This document shows, one piece after another, positions 7,581 to 16,400 of a stretch of DNA of 64,000 nucleotides; the stretch's first letter is position 1, and each line of letters begins with the position of its first letter. Under the pieces are notes generated by a model. The model was not told where the DNA came from, did not search any database, and saw nothing but the letters and a program-made list of their open reading frames with translations. Location: positions 106,469 to 170,468 of the forward strand of contig NZ_JAGGQJ010000018.1 of the NCBI RefSeq assembly GCF_018613325.1. Reading direction: 5' to 3'. The translations under genes were made by a program, and so were the position numbers. This DNA is from Bacillus sp. ISL-34. GTDB lineage: Bacteria > Bacillota > Bacilli > Bacillales > DSM-1321.

Positions 7581-8631
7581 TGAGTTCCCCTCCTTTTTTT
7601 CGTTGATTTTCAAAGAAGAAGCCAAAACCGATAAGCATGATTCCGCCGATGATGAATGTAAGCGATTTTGGCAGGAAGTCAAAGGAATAGATGTAATATC
7701 TGAAAATCAGTACACATATAATCACGATGCTGGTCAAACTGCCTTTTAGTATGAGATATAGCAGAAAAACGAAATAAGCTAAAGGGAACCAGATTGAAAA
7801 ATCAAAGGTAAGGAAGAGTGCAGTAATACCATGTAAGATATGCCCTTGTATGTGGGTGATGTTTTGTAATTTGCCTCTTACAGGAATATAGGCAAGTACG
7901 ATTCCCAGCACAAACAGAATGGAAAGGACAATCGTATTCGAATTTTCAAACCCCAGCTTCGGCACGAATTCCATAAGAAATAAGGCAATTGTATTGATGG
8001 TTAAAGCGTTAATGACAAAGGTCAGATATTTAGGGTAATCGAATTTCTTTAACAAAAAGTATAAAGCCGGTAGAAATATAAGAATGGCAAGCGGATAAGA
8101 CGTTTCATCAACGAATATACTTCCGTTAATATAAATGAAAAGCAGGAAAGATGTAAAAAGGAGAACGAAGACATCCTTCAAATAGTATCCAATGAATACA
8201 GCACCGATCGCCCATAATAAAAAGGAACTGTTGAAATTGATGCTGATGTTAAACATCTGCTCGATTAGAAAAATCCCTGCACCAAAGATCAGAATACCTG
8301 TATAATGCAGACTTCGTGACGTTTTGGGAAAGCGTGCCTGCACCTTCACACCAGCAAAGTTCACTCCGATGAGGCATGCAATGATAAGCAGGAATTTAAC
8401 CGCTTTACTTAAATAGATCCAGTTGCTGGCTACGAAGGTCAATACGCCTAAACCTAAAAGAAGTGCGCCAATGGATAATAGAATAGTGATGAAGCTCAAA
8501 TTACCTTTTACATCATAGGAACCTAACATCCTCACCTTCTCTTGCTGGGAGATGACTCCTTCCTTTTCAAGGTAATTAAATTCATGTTCAAGAAAATCGA
8601 ATTGCTTTTTTGTTATTTCTTTGTTGGCCAA
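7573..8631 (-). CDS. DUF2157 multi-pass membrane protein
   Basis: About 352 residues. I place the start at TTG 8631 (GGAGG six bases upstream); the GTG six codons earlier lies in front of that site. An N-terminal soluble stretch (ITKKQFDFLEHEFNYLEKEGVISQQEKVRMLGSY) typical of DUF2157 is followed by about ten to eleven hydrophobic helices up to the C-terminal FFFENQRKKGGELNE. It forms a two-gene operon with the GDYXXLXY gene by overlap. The large membrane protein at 13467-18137 has a comparable soluble-head plus many-helix layout, but is much longer. Confidence 0.85.
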   Translation of the reverse strand: MANKEITKKQFDFLEHEFNYLEKEGVISQQEKVRMLGSYDVKGNLSFITILLSIGALLLGLGVLTFVASNWIYLSKAVKFLLIIACLIGVNFAGVKVQARFPKTSRSLHYTGILIFGAGIFLIEQMFNISINFNSSFLLWAIGAVFIGYYLKDVFVLLFTSFLLFIYINGSIFVDETSYPLAILIFLPALYFLLKKFDYPKYLTFVINALTINTIALFLMEFVPKLGFENSNTIVLSILFVLGIVLAYIPVRGKLQNITHIQGHILHGITALFLTFDFSIWFPLAYFVFLLYLILKGSLTSIVIICVLIFRYYIYSFDFLPKSLTFIIGGIMLIGFGFFFENQRKKGGELNE

Positions 8632-8729
8632 AGTAACTCCTCCTTCCACATTTTACTATTATACATCGTATTCTCTTGCAGCTTTGAATATAATGTTAAT
8701 TTTCTTCTACCCTTATTGAAATGCATGTA

Positions 8730-8830
8730 GTACCAAAAATTCAGTACCTTGCAATAAACAGTACCATGTGGTAAATTATTTACATAAGATGTATTGTTCG
8801 GTGACCAGTACTGTTTATTGAACTATACTA
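8730..8830 (+). promoter_or_regulatory. PadR-type operator and promoter
   Basis: A perfect 13-bp inverted repeat, CAATAAACAGTAC at 8753-8765 and GTACTGTTTATTG at 8809-8821, brackets the upstream region. Additional AGTACC half-sites lie at 8730-8748. A promoter can be drawn as GTGACC (8802-8807), 17 bp, TATACT (8825-8830), so the right arm sits between -35 and -10, where a repressor would block polymerase. PadR proteins commonly autoregulate their operons; the assignment to this PadR is inference. Confidence 0.65.
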
Positions 8831-8858
8831 AAGGACTCTTGGAAGGAGTGATGGTGCT

Positions 8859-9179
8859 ATGAATGTACAATTTAAGAAAGGTGTCCTGGAACTATGTGTC
8901 CTGGTCTTACTGGATAAGCAGGATCGCTATGGATATGAACTTGTACAGAAGATTTCTGACCAAATTGAAATATCGGAAGGGTCGGTATATCCACTTTTAC
9001 GACGATTGACGAAGGAAGAGTATTTTACGACATATTTGCAAGAATCAACAGAAGGGCCTCCGCGCAAGTATTATAAATTAACGGACAAAGGCCGGAGATA
9101 CCTTCAAGAGCTGCTGACGGAATGGAATGAATTTTCCAATGGGGTCAATCAATTAATCAAGGAAGGTGTGAACCAATGA
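8859..9179 (+). CDS. PadR family transcriptional regulator
   Basis: 106 residues with a GGAAGGAGTGATG site. It is a short (subfamily 2-like) PadR winged-helix protein: the N-terminal helix [28 protein letters not shown], the recognition region [19 protein letters not shown], the wing [17 protein letters not shown], and a short C-terminal dimerisation helix. It is the first gene of a three-gene overlapping operon with a HAAS protein and a DUF4097 protein, an arrangement common in Firmicutes and often tied to envelope stress. The stop overlaps the next start (ATGA). Confidence 0.9.
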   Translation: MNVQFKKGVLELCVLVLLDKQDRYGYELVQKISDQIEISEGSVYPLLRRLTKEEYFTTYLQESTEGPPRKYYKLTDKGRRYLQELLTEWNEFSNGVNQLIKEGVNQ

Positions 9180-9730
9180 ATAAAGAACAATTTTTAAAAC
9201 AATTGAATGCCTCTTTAACCAGACTTTCCTTAGAGGAACGGGAAGATATCCTTCAAGATTACGAAGAGTATTTCGAAATTGGAATGGAAGAAGGGAAGTC
9301 AGAGCAGGAAATCTCCAATTCCCTTGGGAATCCTAAACAGATTTCCAAGGAACTGATGGCATCCTATCATCTTGGTCAGGTCGAACAAACGACTTCTGCA
9401 GGTAATGTAATGCGGGCGGTTTGGGCAGTCATTGGTTTGGGATTCTTTAATTTAGTGATCGTTTTGGGACCATTTATAGCATTGATCGGAGTTGTCATTG
9501 CAGGATGGGCTTCGGCGATCGCTTTCATTCTTGCTCCTATTGGCGTTCTTTTTAACCTTGCGCTAGGTAACTTTCAATTATTCGATCTTTTCTTCGCATT
9601 GGGACTTTGCGGGATTGGCATTTTCATAGCCATGGGAATGTTTGTCGCTACGAGTGCTTTAACTAAAGGATTCATTCGCTATTTAAAATTTAACGCTTCC
9701 CTTGTGAAAGGCGGTTTTAAAAATGATTAA
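9176..9730 (+). CDS. HAAS/DUF1700 domain membrane protein
   Basis: 184 residues; the first half is the soluble HAAS domain ([12 protein letters not shown], then [20 protein letters not shown] and [19 protein letters not shown]), the second half has four hydrophobic segments. HAAS proteins are usually co-transcribed with PadR regulators and are thought to act as membrane partners in signalling to them. Translationally coupled on both sides: ATGA overlap with padR and an 8-base overlap with the next gene. Confidence 0.88.
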   Translation: MNKEQFLKQLNASLTRLSLEEREDILQDYEEYFEIGMEEGKSEQEISNSLGNPKQISKELMASYHLGQVEQTTSAGNVMRAVWAVIGLGFFNLVIVLGPFIALIGVVIAGWASAIAFILAPIGVLFNLALGNFQLFDLFFALGLCGIGIFIAMGMFVATSALTKGFIRYLKFNASLVKGGFKND

Positions 9731-10517
9731 TGTAAAAAAATTATCGATCATTGCACTTGCATTGTTACTGGTCGGAGTAATAGGAAGTCTGTTTACGTTC
9801 TCCCAAGTGACGAATAAGGAAGCGACTACAGAGGAAAAAACGATTTCGGAGATCGTGACGGACATTCAGATCGACACTGACAATGCAGCTGTAGAGATCG
9901 TTCCAACGAAGGATAAGGAGACCAGGATTGAATTGGTTTCAAAAGGGATGGATGTTTCCAAGTTGGATTTCACTGCAGATGTGGAAGGGAAGAAGCTTTC
10001 GGTACAATTAAAAGATCGACGTACCTTTAGCTTTGGTTTTCATATTCACTCCTTACATTTAAAGTTGTATGTGCCTGATGAATCTTATAAATCCTTTGTC
10101 GTCGAATCCGATAATGGAAAATTGCAAATATCAGGATTGAAAAGTGAAGATCTAAATGTGAAATCTCAAAATGGCCGGGTAGAATTAAATGATATAATAA
10201 CCGAAAAAGTTGAAGTGAAATCTGCTAATGGAAAAGTAGAACTTAATAATGTGGAGGGAAAACTGGTTGGGTCATCGAATAACGGTAAAATCACATTGGT
10301 CACGAAAGACTTGGATAGGGAGATCAACTTCGAAAGTAATAATGGTAAAATCATGATCAAAACGGAGAATGAACCGACAAATACAACTTTCGATGTTCAT
10401 GTTGACAATGGGAGAGTGGATATCCTTGGTAAGTATGAGGGCGATACTGTCATTGGCAAAGGTGAAAACTTAGTGAAATTGGAAACGAATAATGGGAAAA
10501 TCGAGATAACGAAATAG
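9723..10517 (+). CDS. DUF4097 beta-strand repeat protein, membrane anchored
   Basis: 264 residues: an N-terminal membrane helix (residues 5-27), then a predicted right-handed beta structure built of repeated short units with the recurring triplet NGK or NGR (DNGKLQ, QNGRVEL, ANGKVEL, NNGKITL, NNGKIMI, DNGRVDI, NNGKIEI). This is the DUF4097 repeat. As last gene of the PadR-HAAS operon it is probably the extracytoplasmic effector or sensor; its ligand is unknown. A terminator follows. Confidence 0.88.
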   Translation: MINVKKLSIIALALLLVGVIGSLFTFSQVTNKEATTEEKTISEIVTDIQIDTDNAAVEIVPTKDKETRIELVSKGMDVSKLDFTADVEGKKLSVQLKDRRTFSFGFHIHSLHLKLYVPDESYKSFVVESDNGKLQISGLKSEDLNVKSQNGRVELNDIITEKVEVKSANGKVELNNVEGKLVGSSNNGKITLVTKDLDREINFESNNGKIMIKTENEPTNTTFDVHVDNGRVDILGKYEGDTVIGKGENLVKLETNNGKIEITK

Positions 10518-10529
10518 TCGTGAAGCATG

Positions 10530-10565
10530 AAAAAACCGATCCAATTGGGATCGGCTTTTTTCAAT
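10530..10565 (+). terminator. Terminator of the padR operon
   Basis: AAAACCGATCC pairs with GGGATCGGCTTTT around AATT and runs into T residues. Confidence 0.8.
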
Positions 10566-10758
10566 TATGCAGCCATTGCTGGAAGCTGTCCCCTTTCTAA
10601 GGAAATAAGGAAAAACATTTAAAGCTTTTTCTTTTAAATGTTTTTGGAATTATAATATAGAAAGGATAATTATGTTAAAAGTAATGAGTGTAAGTCCGCC
10701 ATCAAATCTAAGGATAAGGTTTTAATGAAACGACTTCAAAAGTATGGGGGGCTGTAGG

Positions 10759-11721
10759 ATGAAATTTAATAAATTGTCATTGGATATATTTAAACGCACG
10801 ATCTTCACTCGCAAGAAAAGGGATAAGGACTATCAGAGGAAAGGATTCGAAGTGCAAAAAAAGGTTTTTAATATAGTGGAAAGTTCTAAGGATATTATCT
10901 ACTGCTACGAATCAATCCCAAGTTCCAAGTTCAGGTATCTAAGTCCATCCATCAATACACTTTTAGGTCAAGGCGTCTTGGAAGAAGCATACAATGACCC
11001 TTCCTCCCCTTTTGAAAGGATTCATCCTGATGACTTTGAAATCCTAAATGAAAAGATATACGTTGGGATTGATTATACTAAGCCGGTCATTCAACGCTGG
11101 AGAAATATCGAGGGGGATTTTTTGTGGTTCGAGGAATATGCTACACCTATATATGAAAAAGAGCAATTGGTAGCCGTTCAAGGAATCATTCGGAATATCG
11201 ATGAAAGAGTGAGATTCATACAGGATATTGAGTATCAAATGTCCCATGACCCATTAACGAATATCCATAATCGACAATTTTTTGATAATATATCTGCCAA
11301 ATCCAATCTGGATTTTGACACTCCGGTTGCCATGATTTTGTGTGATTTAGATGAGCTGAAATTTATGAATGATACATATGGCCATAAGAAAGGGGATGAA
11401 TTGATCAAAGGAGCGGCAAATCTATTGAAACGGATTTTCTCGGACATCGCTGTTGTAGCGAGAGTGGGAGGCGATGAGTTTGCCATTCTTCTGATTGATA
11501 GAAGCAAGCGAGAAGTGGAATCTCTTTGTGAATTATTAAAGGAGGAAATCCTTTTGCAAAACTCCCTAAAAAAAGGCCCTCACATCAGTATGTCATTCGG
11601 ACATGCATACCGTTCGCATTCAAAAGGGAATATGGATAGTTTATTCATGGAAGCGGATCAAAAAATGCTTCAAGATAAACGGCAAAGAAAAGAACAGAAA
11701 CTCGTTCGGGCGGGTAGATGA
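10759..11721 (+). CDS. PAS-GGDEF diguanylate cyclase
   Basis: 320 residues from the ATG at 10759, eight bases after GGGGG. No membrane segment, so cytoplasmic. Residues about 37-150 form a PAS domain (IVESSKDIIYCYE, LSPSINTLLG, RIHPDD, FLWFEEYATPIY). The cyclase domain follows: DPLTNIHNRQFFD, CDLDELKFMNDTYGHKKGDEL and the intact active-site signature GGDEF at 237-241. It should make cyclic di-GMP from GTP, with activity set by whatever the PAS domain senses. I see no RxxD inhibitory site at the usual distance before GGDEF. Single gene. Confidence 0.9.
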   Translation: MKFNKLSLDIFKRTIFTRKKRDKDYQRKGFEVQKKVFNIVESSKDIIYCYESIPSSKFRYLSPSINTLLGQGVLEEAYNDPSSPFERIHPDDFEILNEKIYVGIDYTKPVIQRWRNIEGDFLWFEEYATPIYEKEQLVAVQGIIRNIDERVRFIQDIEYQMSHDPLTNIHNRQFFDNISAKSNLDFDTPVAMILCDLDELKFMNDTYGHKKGDELIKGAANLLKRIFSDIAVVARVGGDEFAILLIDRSKREVESLCELLKEEILLQNSLKKGPHISMSFGHAYRSHSKGNMDSLFMEADQKMLQDKRQRKEQKLVRAGR

Positions 11722-12087
11722 AAGATATGGGATACAATGAGATAGGGCAAGGGCCATACAACATTCCTCACTAGCGGAATGCTTGATTCCTGGGGTGTTT
11801 AATGGAATTTTGAACTAAAAGGTTTGGAGTGGTTTCGCTGTATGAATGATGAATAGAAGCAATGGGATTACAGCATGGCGAACCTAAATTGTCAGTCTGC
11901 ATACGGAAGGTAAGCGGGAGGAAATGATCATGTCAGCTTTTCATTATGAATGTTAAAGGGTGAGTCCAGTGTCATACTGGGCTTTTATTTATATATATAT
12001 ATTTAGGTACACGAAATAAATAACTCGCTTATTTTAACCTATTTTAGTAAACTGGCAATGACTATTTTAATTAGAAGGTGAAGGGAA
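11722..12087. other. 366-bp intergenic region with one terminator
   Basis: No supported gene. A hairpin ATTCC..GGAAT lies at about 11763-11780, and a plausible terminator (GTCCAGT, loop, ACTGGGC, TTTTATTT) at 11964-11990. The AT run at 11985-12002 is low complexity. The ribosome site AGAAGGTGAAGGGAA for the next gene ends the region. Confidence 0.6.
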
Positions 12088-13284
12088 ATGAGGGAAACCT
12101 TAGTGGATGAACGGGTAAGAGGGACTGATAAGATCTGGACACGTGATTTCATCATGATCTGTTTGGCAAATATGTGCATCTTCATGGGGTTTCAAATGAC
12201 GATGCCGACCCTCCCGCTGTTTGTGGAACAGCTTGGCGGTGACGACCGCCTGGTGGGGGCTGTCCTTGGAATCTTCACTTTTTCAGCCTTGCTTGTTCGG
12301 CCAATTGCCGGCAGATTATTGGAGACGAAGGGAAGGCGCCTCGTTTTTCTTGCCGGGTTAGCCATTTTTGCATTGTCAGTGGGTTCCTTCGGTTTTATGG
12401 GGAGCATCGGCTTGTTATTCATGATGCGGATTGTACAGGGTGTCGGCTGGGGATTTTCTTCAACGGCTTCAGGAACGATTGCTTCCGATATAATCCCTGC
12501 GAAACGGCGTGGTGAGGGGATGGGTTATTACGGATTATCGGGTAACTTAGCACTGGCATTCGGGCCATCATTGGGTCTTTTTCTAGCTACGGTTCTTCCG
12601 TTTCAAGAGTTGTTTTTGATCTGCTCATTATTAGGATTGTTTGCCATCATTGCAGCATCACTTATTCGGTATCAAAAAGTGGAAAGTGATCCTTCCGCAG
12701 CTGTCAGAGCCAAAAGGTTTGATATATATGAAAAAAGTGCCCTTCAGCCATCATTGCTCATTTTCTTCATTTCCGTTACATTCGGTGGAATTGCAACCTT
12801 CCTTCCCCTGTATACAGCGGAAAAAGGTGTAGATGGAATTCAGTGGTACTTTTTAGTATATGCAATGGCCCTCATGGTCACGAGATTATTCGCGGGTCGA
12901 TTATATGACCGAAGGGGACATCGAGCAATATTCGTGCCTTCAACAGTACTCATCATGGCTGGCATGCTGCTGCTTGCGTGGATGCCGAGTGAAGCGGTCC
13001 TTTACATTGCGGCAACGCTTTATGGATTTGGATTCGGTTGTGTCCAGCCGGCGCTGCAGGCATGGTCGATTGAAAAGACGGCACCCAATCGGAAGGCGAT
13101 GGCGAATGCCACATACTTTTCATTTTTCGATCTTGGAGTGGGCATAGGTGCCATCGTGTTCGGGCAGATAGGCTTCCTCTTCGGCTATAGGAGCATTTAT
13201 ATCACGGCAGCCGCCTCGATTTTCATTTCAATGATCGTTTATTTTTGCATCATCAGGAGCGAGGATAAAGTAAAATCAATGTAG
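12088..13284 (+). CDS. MFS transporter (drug:H+ antiporter-like)
   Basis: 398 residues with 12 hydrophobic helices. The MFS loop 2-3 motif reads GRLLETKGRR and its repeat in loop 8-9 reads GRLYDRRGHR; RIVQGVGWGFSSTASGTI carries the motif of helix 4 and GPSLGLFLA the motif of helix 5. It resembles Bacillus YwoG/YfkF-type exporters. The substrate is unknown. Single gene with a terminator-like hairpin after the stop. Confidence 0.88.
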   Translation: MRETLVDERVRGTDKIWTRDFIMICLANMCIFMGFQMTMPTLPLFVEQLGGDDRLVGAVLGIFTFSALLVRPIAGRLLETKGRRLVFLAGLAIFALSVGSFGFMGSIGLLFMMRIVQGVGWGFSSTASGTIASDIIPAKRRGEGMGYYGLSGNLALAFGPSLGLFLATVLPFQELFLICSLLGLFAIIAASLIRYQKVESDPSAAVRAKRFDIYEKSALQPSLLIFFISVTFGGIATFLPLYTAEKGVDGIQWYFLVYAMALMVTRLFAGRLYDRRGHRAIFVPSTVLIMAGMLLLAWMPSEAVLYIAATLYGFGFGCVQPALQAWSIEKTAPNRKAMANATYFSFFDLGVGIGAIVFGQIGFLFGYRSIYITAAASIFISMIVYFCIIRSEDKVKSM

Positions 13285-13290
13285 GGATGT

Positions 13291-13325
13291 TGAATGGCTT
13301 CAATGGAAGTCATTCTTTTTTTTGA
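13291..13325 (+). terminator. Terminator of the MFS gene
   Basis: GAATGGCTTC pairs with GGAAGTCATTC around AAT and is followed by eight or more T. Confidence 0.7.
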
Positions 13326-13466
13326 GTCAGGAGGAACACCAATGGCTTCGTTGTTTCATCAGTGTATCATCCTGAATATTTTAAAAATGGAAAAATTTTG
13401 TTATTATCAATAAGAGAATATACATAAGATGATAGAAGGTCTATTTGAAGGAAGGGGAATCTTGGG

Positions 13467-16400
13467 ATGAATGATTCTTCAAACGAAGAAATGACATTAG
13501 AAAGAAGGAAGCGTATTTTCCAAGAAGAGCTGGATGTTTTATGGGAAAGTCGGCTCATCCCTAAATCAGAATATATCCGGATTAGCAGGGCATACAATCG
13601 GCATTTCCAATTAGCCCTCCATAAACAAAAGCGCTTAGAGCAAGAAAAAAGGAAATCCGCCCATGGAACTGAAACGATTATCGGTGAAAGTGCCGATAAG
13701 AGGGTTCAAGATAGCCTGATTGAAGAATCTTCATTGGAATTACGGGAATCCAGTGGATTGAACGAATCGAAAATGAAAGATGAGAAGGCAGGGTATGCTC
13801 CCATTCAATCCGTTTTTGAGGAAAGCCTTGAACCTGTCAAGGAGATCACTGATAGGAAACCGGTTATTCAACAGCAGGCCATCAAGCGGGAGAAACCGGT
13901 AAAACCGGTAAAGCCGAAGAAAACACCTGAGCAAATCAGGGAACGGAATATCTCTGTCATCCTGCTCACTGGGGTCATATTGCTTCTGTTTGGCGGGTTG
14001 ATTTTAGCAACCACTTCATGGGGAGATCTGAATGCGGTCCTGAAAGTTTTCTTCATTGGAATGGTATCCGTCATTTTTGCAGGGATGGCCTTCATCGCAT
14101 CGAAGCTTAAAATTAAACAGACCGCTTTTGCATTCCTGACGCTAGCGGGTTTATTCATTCCGATTACGATTTTATCAGCTTCATATTATCGGATTTTTGG
14201 AGAGTACCTTTCACTTAATGGTGGTGGGCGGGGGCTTCTGGGGTTTCTTGGGGGTTTACTCTGCTTAGCCATTTATTGTAAGATTGCTGACTACTTCAAG
14301 TCGAAAATATTCATTTTCATTTCGATATTCACGTTTGGCATTACCTGCTATTTCGGATTGGCTTTTGTGACACCGACGATCGAGTGGATGTTTTTGGCGA
14401 TTGGCATTCTTAATTTAATACTATTATGGAATATTGAGCAATTGAAAAATCAAAAAGCATTAACGTTATTCAAACCATTCATTTTTCAATTCATCCAGTT
14501 TAAGATCATCGTGGAAGCCTTTGTGATCCTGACGTTATTTTCAAGTAACTTGGTGTATTCGCTAACGTTGATGGTCTTTTCGGTTTTATTTTTAATTTTT
14601 TCGGTCAAATTCCAAAGAAAATATTATGAAATGGCGTTTAGCGCCGTTTTCACGTATGGATATATCCATCTTGTTTATAACTCGTTTTTAAGTGAGTACA
14701 TAATCATTGCATTTGCACTTGTACCAATCATTTTTACTATTCTATCGAAATATCTGGCTAAATCCAAAAGAACTAAGCTTTCCAAGAACTTCATGTTCAC
14801 CAGTATGATCGAGAGCGGGATCGTTTTCTTATATAGTAACGCGATGGTGTACCAGGAGAACTATGCGCAAATATTCATCGCGCTTATGATAGTATCCGCC
14901 CAGCTTGTCTATGTTTCCCTTCAATCGAGAAATTCAAGTCTCACGTACCCGGCTGTTGTTGTTTTCGACTTAGCGTTCCTATATCTTTTCTTTGCATTGC
15001 CAGTCTCTTTTTCTACCATCTTAAATCTGTTTTTTGTTCTTCAGGTCATTCAATATCTAGGAGTATATTTATATAATCGTCACCCAAGGTACAGCCTGTT
15101 TAAGAAGAGTATTTTACTTATCTCCCCAATGATCATGTTAGTGATACTGACCAGTAAATTCAGTGAAATGGATTGGCTTGCAGTTAGTGCGGCGCTCGCC
15201 ATGATCTCTGGGCTTTTCTTCATCACATATATAAAAGACCAATCAAAGCATATGAAGGAAAACGCCTTATACGGATTTCCAATCACTTTCGTACTGGCTT
15301 TGGTTGCTTTATATCCATATTTGTTGGAGAGTTTAGAATGGGTCCGTTCAAATATCCCGCTCAGCGTCTATTTAATGGGGGTTTCACTGATTTCCATCGG
15401 TGCAGCTTACACATTTAAAAAGGGATACAATAAATTCTTTCCTGTTTTTGCATATAGCGGACAGATTCTTTCCTTCCTTTCCATGATATCGATCCCATTC
15501 GATTCACTGAATCCTTTGGAAGCAAGCGGAGTCATTGCCATAGCCACTGCAATGAACGGCTGGTCCGTCCATATACATCGGAAGCAAATATTCTGGGTGC
15601 CTGTCGTGATTACAAGTGCCGGCCTATATGCTTCACTCTACGATGTTTTCGATTTTGGTTTAATGGTGTTGAGGATTGCGTTTGTGCTGCTAGGCCCTAT
15701 TGTCTTTTTCCTTTTAGGAGAATGGCTTGGGAAATATTCGAAAAATGGGAAATTGTACTTCCAATATACTAGTCACCTTGCTAATTTACTTGCGATTCCC
15801 GTTGGATATTTGCTCATTGTCCATACGGAAAGTTCACCGTTCCTATATGTTGCACAGCTGTTGATTTATATTTTGAGTGCTTTAAGGGCACAGGTGATAT
15901 GGGAAAAATACGTTTTTACGTACCTGGGGTTTTCGACCCTTTTCCTGCAGGTCCATTTATTTTTTGCGAACGTGGGTCAAATGGCATTCATTACATCCAT
16001 ATGCATGATAATGACAGCAGGACTCATAACCATTCTGTGGTTGGCTTCCAATAAGAATTGGAAAGGTATCATGGAGTACTATCTTATTCCATTCATTCAT
16101 TTAGGAATAAGCATATCCATATTGGAAACTGCAATCCGGGATTTTCCGCTTAACAGGGAATTGGTCTGGGTAGGAGTGATGACTGTACAGTTCTTGTTTG
16201 CCTGGTATCTGCTCATGAAAAGGAATTGGCGGAACTATATTGCGGCTCCTCTAAGCCTGGCGTTCATCTTCTATAATATGTATGTAAATACAGTACCTTT
16301 GGTTATGGCGATTATCGTATTGCTTGTATGTATGGCTGTGATGGTGATTGCTAGCAGACGCCATTTCAAAGGATTGGTCAACCAAGAGGGAACGGAGAGA

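Noticed and set aside
12860..13147. 95-codon ORF in another frame within the MFS gene
   Set aside because: Shadow of the transporter frame, Arg/Ser/Cys-rich nonsense composition.
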